This document shows, piece after piece, positions 52,426 through 54,341 of a DNA stretch of 54,341 nt. The stretch covers positions 1-54,341 of the forward strand of contig UQCR01000036.1 in assembly GCA_900539655.1 (NCBI GenBank). Direction: 5' to 3'. Within the stretch, counting starts at the first letter, position 1, and each line of letters begins with the position of its first letter. Source of the DNA: an uncultured Robinsoniella sp. (GTDB lineage: Bacteria; Bacillota; Clostridia; Lachnospirales; Lachnospiraceae). The notes under the pieces were generated by a model. The model saw only the letters and a program-made list of their open reading frames with translations. It had not been told where the DNA came from and did no database searches. The position numbers and the translations under genes are program-made.

Positions 52426-54198
52426 ATGAAACTTACTGTCAGCAAATCGAAAAATTCAGCATCCTTTTATGTCCAGAAAACCATCCGAAAATCCAACGGA
52501 AGTGTGACCACTATCACTGTGGAAAAACTCGGAAACTTAACAGAAGTCACCGCAAAAGCTGGTGGAAAAGATCCCTATGTTTGGGCCCAGGACTATGTCA
52601 ACGAACTCAATCGTAAAGAGTATGATGAAAACAAGGAATTCCTTGTCAGCTATTCGCCCTCCAAGCTCCTAAAGAAGGGAGAACAAAAAGCTTTTAACTG
52701 CGGCTATCTCTTTCTTCAGAGTATTTACTATCAGTTGGGACTTGATAAAATCTGTAAGGATATCGCCTCTCGCCATTCCTTTGAATATGATCTCAACGAT
52801 GTGCTTTCCAAACTTATCTATACCAGAATCCTCTATCCTGCATCAAAACTCTCTTCACATAAGTTGGCATCTAAATTCATTGAACAGCCTTCCTTCCAAC
52901 TTCATGACATCTATCGAGCACTTTCTGTACTTGCAGATGAAAATGATTTTATACAGGCACAGCTTTACAAGAACAGCCAAAAAGTCCTAGAGCGTAGAAA
53001 AGACATTCTTTACTACGACTGTACGAATTATTTTTTTGAATTAGAAGAAGCCGATGACCTGCGCCGGTATGGAAAAAGCAAGCAGCACCAGCCTTTGCCT
53101 CTTGTTGGTATGGGAATGTTCATGGATTATGACGGCATCCCGTTAGCTTTTGATATTTATCCGGGAAATCAAAATGAACAGCCGACTTTGAAACCTTTGG
53201 AGAAAAAGGTGATTCACGATTATGGTCTTGAACATGTCGTTGTCTGTACAGATGCCGGCCTTTCCTCAAAAACAAACCGGAAATTCAACGACAAAACCTT
53301 AAACGGAGTACCGATACGCAGTTTTATTACCACCCAGTCTGTAAAACAGCTGCCAGAATACCTCAAGGATTTTGCCCTTGCCACGGATGGATGGCATCTT
53401 GCAGGTTCTGACCGGACTTATCACCTCAATGACATCGATGAAACGGAAGATTATAATAAGATTTTTTATAAAGACCGCTGGATTAAAGAAGATCTCTCCC
53501 AGAGAAAAATCAAAAATGGTGCAAAACCGTTAGAGCAGCATTTGATTGTTTCCTTTTCACCCAAATATAAAGCCTACCAGAGAAAGATAAGAAACGGACA
53601 GATTGAGCGTGCACAGCAGCTCATAGACAATGGTAAATACAAACAACGTCCTAAAAACCAGAATGATCCTCATAGATTTATATCCAGAGATAAGGCCACT
53701 GAAAACGGAGAGGTCTGTTCCAAAGAAGTCGTTTATCTTAATACAGACACCATCCAGGAAGAAGAACTTTATGATGGCTTCTATGCCGTATGTACAAACC
53801 TTGATGATGTGGGAATAGATGAGATTGTTCGAATTAACCAGAAGCGGTGGGAAATTGAGGAATGTTTCCGAATCATGAAGACCGACTTCAAAGCCCGCCC
53901 CGTATATCTTCAGACAGAAGATCACATCAGAGCACATTTCATCACCTGTTTCATAGCACTTGTGATCTATCGGATTCTTGAAAAGGAACTTCATGAAGCG
54001 TACACCTGTGATGAAATCATAGATACCATGAAAAACATGCTAATGGCACGCCCAGGAGAGAAAATGGGGTATACCCCTGTTTATACAAGAACCGATCTTA
54101 CTGACGCACTGCATGAGGTCAACGGATTCCGCACAGACTATCAGATTATAACCGATGTAAATATGCGGAAAGTCATACGAACCTCAAAGAAAAAGTAA
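52426..54198 (+). CDS. IS1634-family DDE transposase
   Basis: The 590-aa product has an N-terminal beta-rich region (STVSKSKNSASFYVQ-like start, YVKT/IRKSNGSVTTITVEKLG), then a DDE domain of the IS4 superfamily. The first Asp is in ILYYDCTNYFFE, the second in HVVVCTDAGLSSKTNRK, and the Glu in INQKRWEIEECFRIMKTDFKARPV, the Y-R-E-K-like signature. Length and motifs fit the IS1634 group. The frame is intact, so the copy may be active. I chose ATG 52426 behind AAGGAGG; an ATG 75 nt earlier lies upstream of the promoter -10 and is not plausible. Confidence 0.92.
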   Translation: MKLTVSKSKNSASFYVQKTIRKSNGSVTTITVEKLGNLTEVTAKAGGKDPYVWAQDYVNELNRKEYDENKEFLVSYSPSKLLKKGEQKAFNCGYLFLQSIYYQLGLDKICKDIASRHSFEYDLNDVLSKLIYTRILYPASKLSSHKLASKFIEQPSFQLHDIYRALSVLADENDFIQAQLYKNSQKVLERRKDILYYDCTNYFFELEEADDLRRYGKSKQHQPLPLVGMGMFMDYDGIPLAFDIYPGNQNEQPTLKPLEKKVIHDYGLEHVVVCTDAGLSSKTNRKFNDKTLNGVPIRSFITTQSVKQLPEYLKDFALATDGWHLAGSDRTYHLNDIDETEDYNKIFYKDRWIKEDLSQRKIKNGAKPLEQHLIVSFSPKYKAYQRKIRNGQIERAQQLIDNGKYKQRPKNQNDPHRFISRDKATENGEVCSKEVVYLNTDTIQEEELYDGFYAVCTNLDDVGIDEIVRINQKRWEIEECFRIMKTDFKARPVYLQTEDHIRAHFITCFIALVIYRILEKELHEAYTCDEIIDTMKNMLMARPGEKMGYTPVYTRTDLTDALHEVNGFRTDYQIITDVNMRKVIRTSKKK

Positions 54199-54230
54199 TA
54201 ATATATAGCTACATTTTTGTTGTATAAAAG

Positions 54231-54267
54231 ATGCGGAGAAACCTTGTGAATATAGGATTCTCCGCAT
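54231..54267. other. Hairpin near the right IS end
   Basis: ATGCGGAGAA (54231-54240) pairs perfectly with TTCTCCGCAT (54258-54267), loop 17 nt, 32 nt after the transposase stop. There is no T-run; it may end the transposase mRNA or block read-in from the right. Confidence 0.55.
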
Positions 54268-54286
54268 TTCAACTGTCAAAGATGGG

Positions 54287-54341
54287 AATATAGTGGGGGA
54301 AATGCGTCAACTTAAAGAAAGAGTGGGTTTAGCTGATTAAG
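54287..54341. repeat. Right copy of the long direct repeat (cut by the window end)
   Basis: Identical over all 55 available bases to 52161-52215. The base before it differs (G here, T there), so the left boundary of the repeat is sharp. Confidence 0.9.

Larger units (their letters stand above)
52289..54286 (+). mobile_element. IS1634-like insertion sequence
   Basis: About 2.0 kb with one transposase gene. The right end is fixed by the start of the direct repeat at 54287. The left end is estimated from a weak terminal inverted repeat: TTTGACAACTGAA (52295-52307) against the complement of TTCAACTGTCAAA (54268-54280), 11 of 13 positions. A terminator near the left end and a hairpin near the right end insulate it. 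Family knowledge: IS1634 members make unusually long target duplications, as seen here. Confidence 0.8.

Overview
The window looks like a chromosomal segment of an anaerobic Firmicute, most likely Lachnospiraceae (Blautia / Clostridium cluster XIVa type). The basis is moderately AT-rich DNA, strong AGGAGG-type ribosome binding sites, intrinsic terminators, a T-box leader, a PPi-type phosphofructokinase, a short ProRS with a separate editing protein, and many AraC-regulated plant or mucin glycan genes. No rRNA, tRNA, CRISPR array or prophage was seen.

Layout. 1-3.3 kb: housekeeping genes tsaC/sua5, a LMW-phosphatase-like gene whose catalytic residues are replaced, rpiB, upp and a dCMP deaminase. 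3.6-8.1 kb: a MoxR ATPase / DUF58 / transglutaminase operon. 8.2-10.3 kb: a HelD-type RNA polymerase-recycling ATPase on the minus strand with palindromic elements on both sides. 10.6-19.7 kb: fucI with a divergent araC-DUF402 operon, then a second AraC gene and a very large secreted GH78 alpha-L-rhamnosidase with a helical stalk and FN3 domain. 19.8-24.6 kb: two c-di-GMP phosphodiesterase genes, one fused to a PTS EIIC membrane domain and one with Cache and degenerate GGDEF domains, with a 54-aa reading frame on the opposite strand between them. 24.7-29.4 kb: an EamA transporter, T-box-proS-proX, and PPi-phosphofructokinase.

29.5-34.5 kb: a 60-aa membrane peptide and kdpDE, each behind a promoter with the same phased 11-bp repeat array, then a YjdF-like membrane protein. 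34.7-40.4 kb: livK-livHMGF branched-chain amino-acid ABC importer and a cytidylate-kinase-like gene. 40.5-43.7 kb: deoB, then a citrate synthase-marR operon with MarR-like palindromes over its promoter. 43.9-52.1 kb: an alpha-galactoside module with GH36 alpha-galactosidase, DUF624 protein, solute-binding protein, two permeases and an AraC regulator; no dedicated ATPase is present. 52.2-54.3 kb: an IS1634-like insertion sequence flanked by a long direct repeat that runs off the end of the window.

The carbohydrate genes follow one pattern: an AraC-type sensor beside a glycosidase, isomerase or ABC importer. The most unusual items are the EIIC-EAL fusion, the active-site-less YwlE homologue in its conserved ywlC-ywlE-ywlF position, the duplicated phased-repeat promoters at the kdpDE locus, the operator pair of the gltA-marR operon, and the long direct repeats around the IS.
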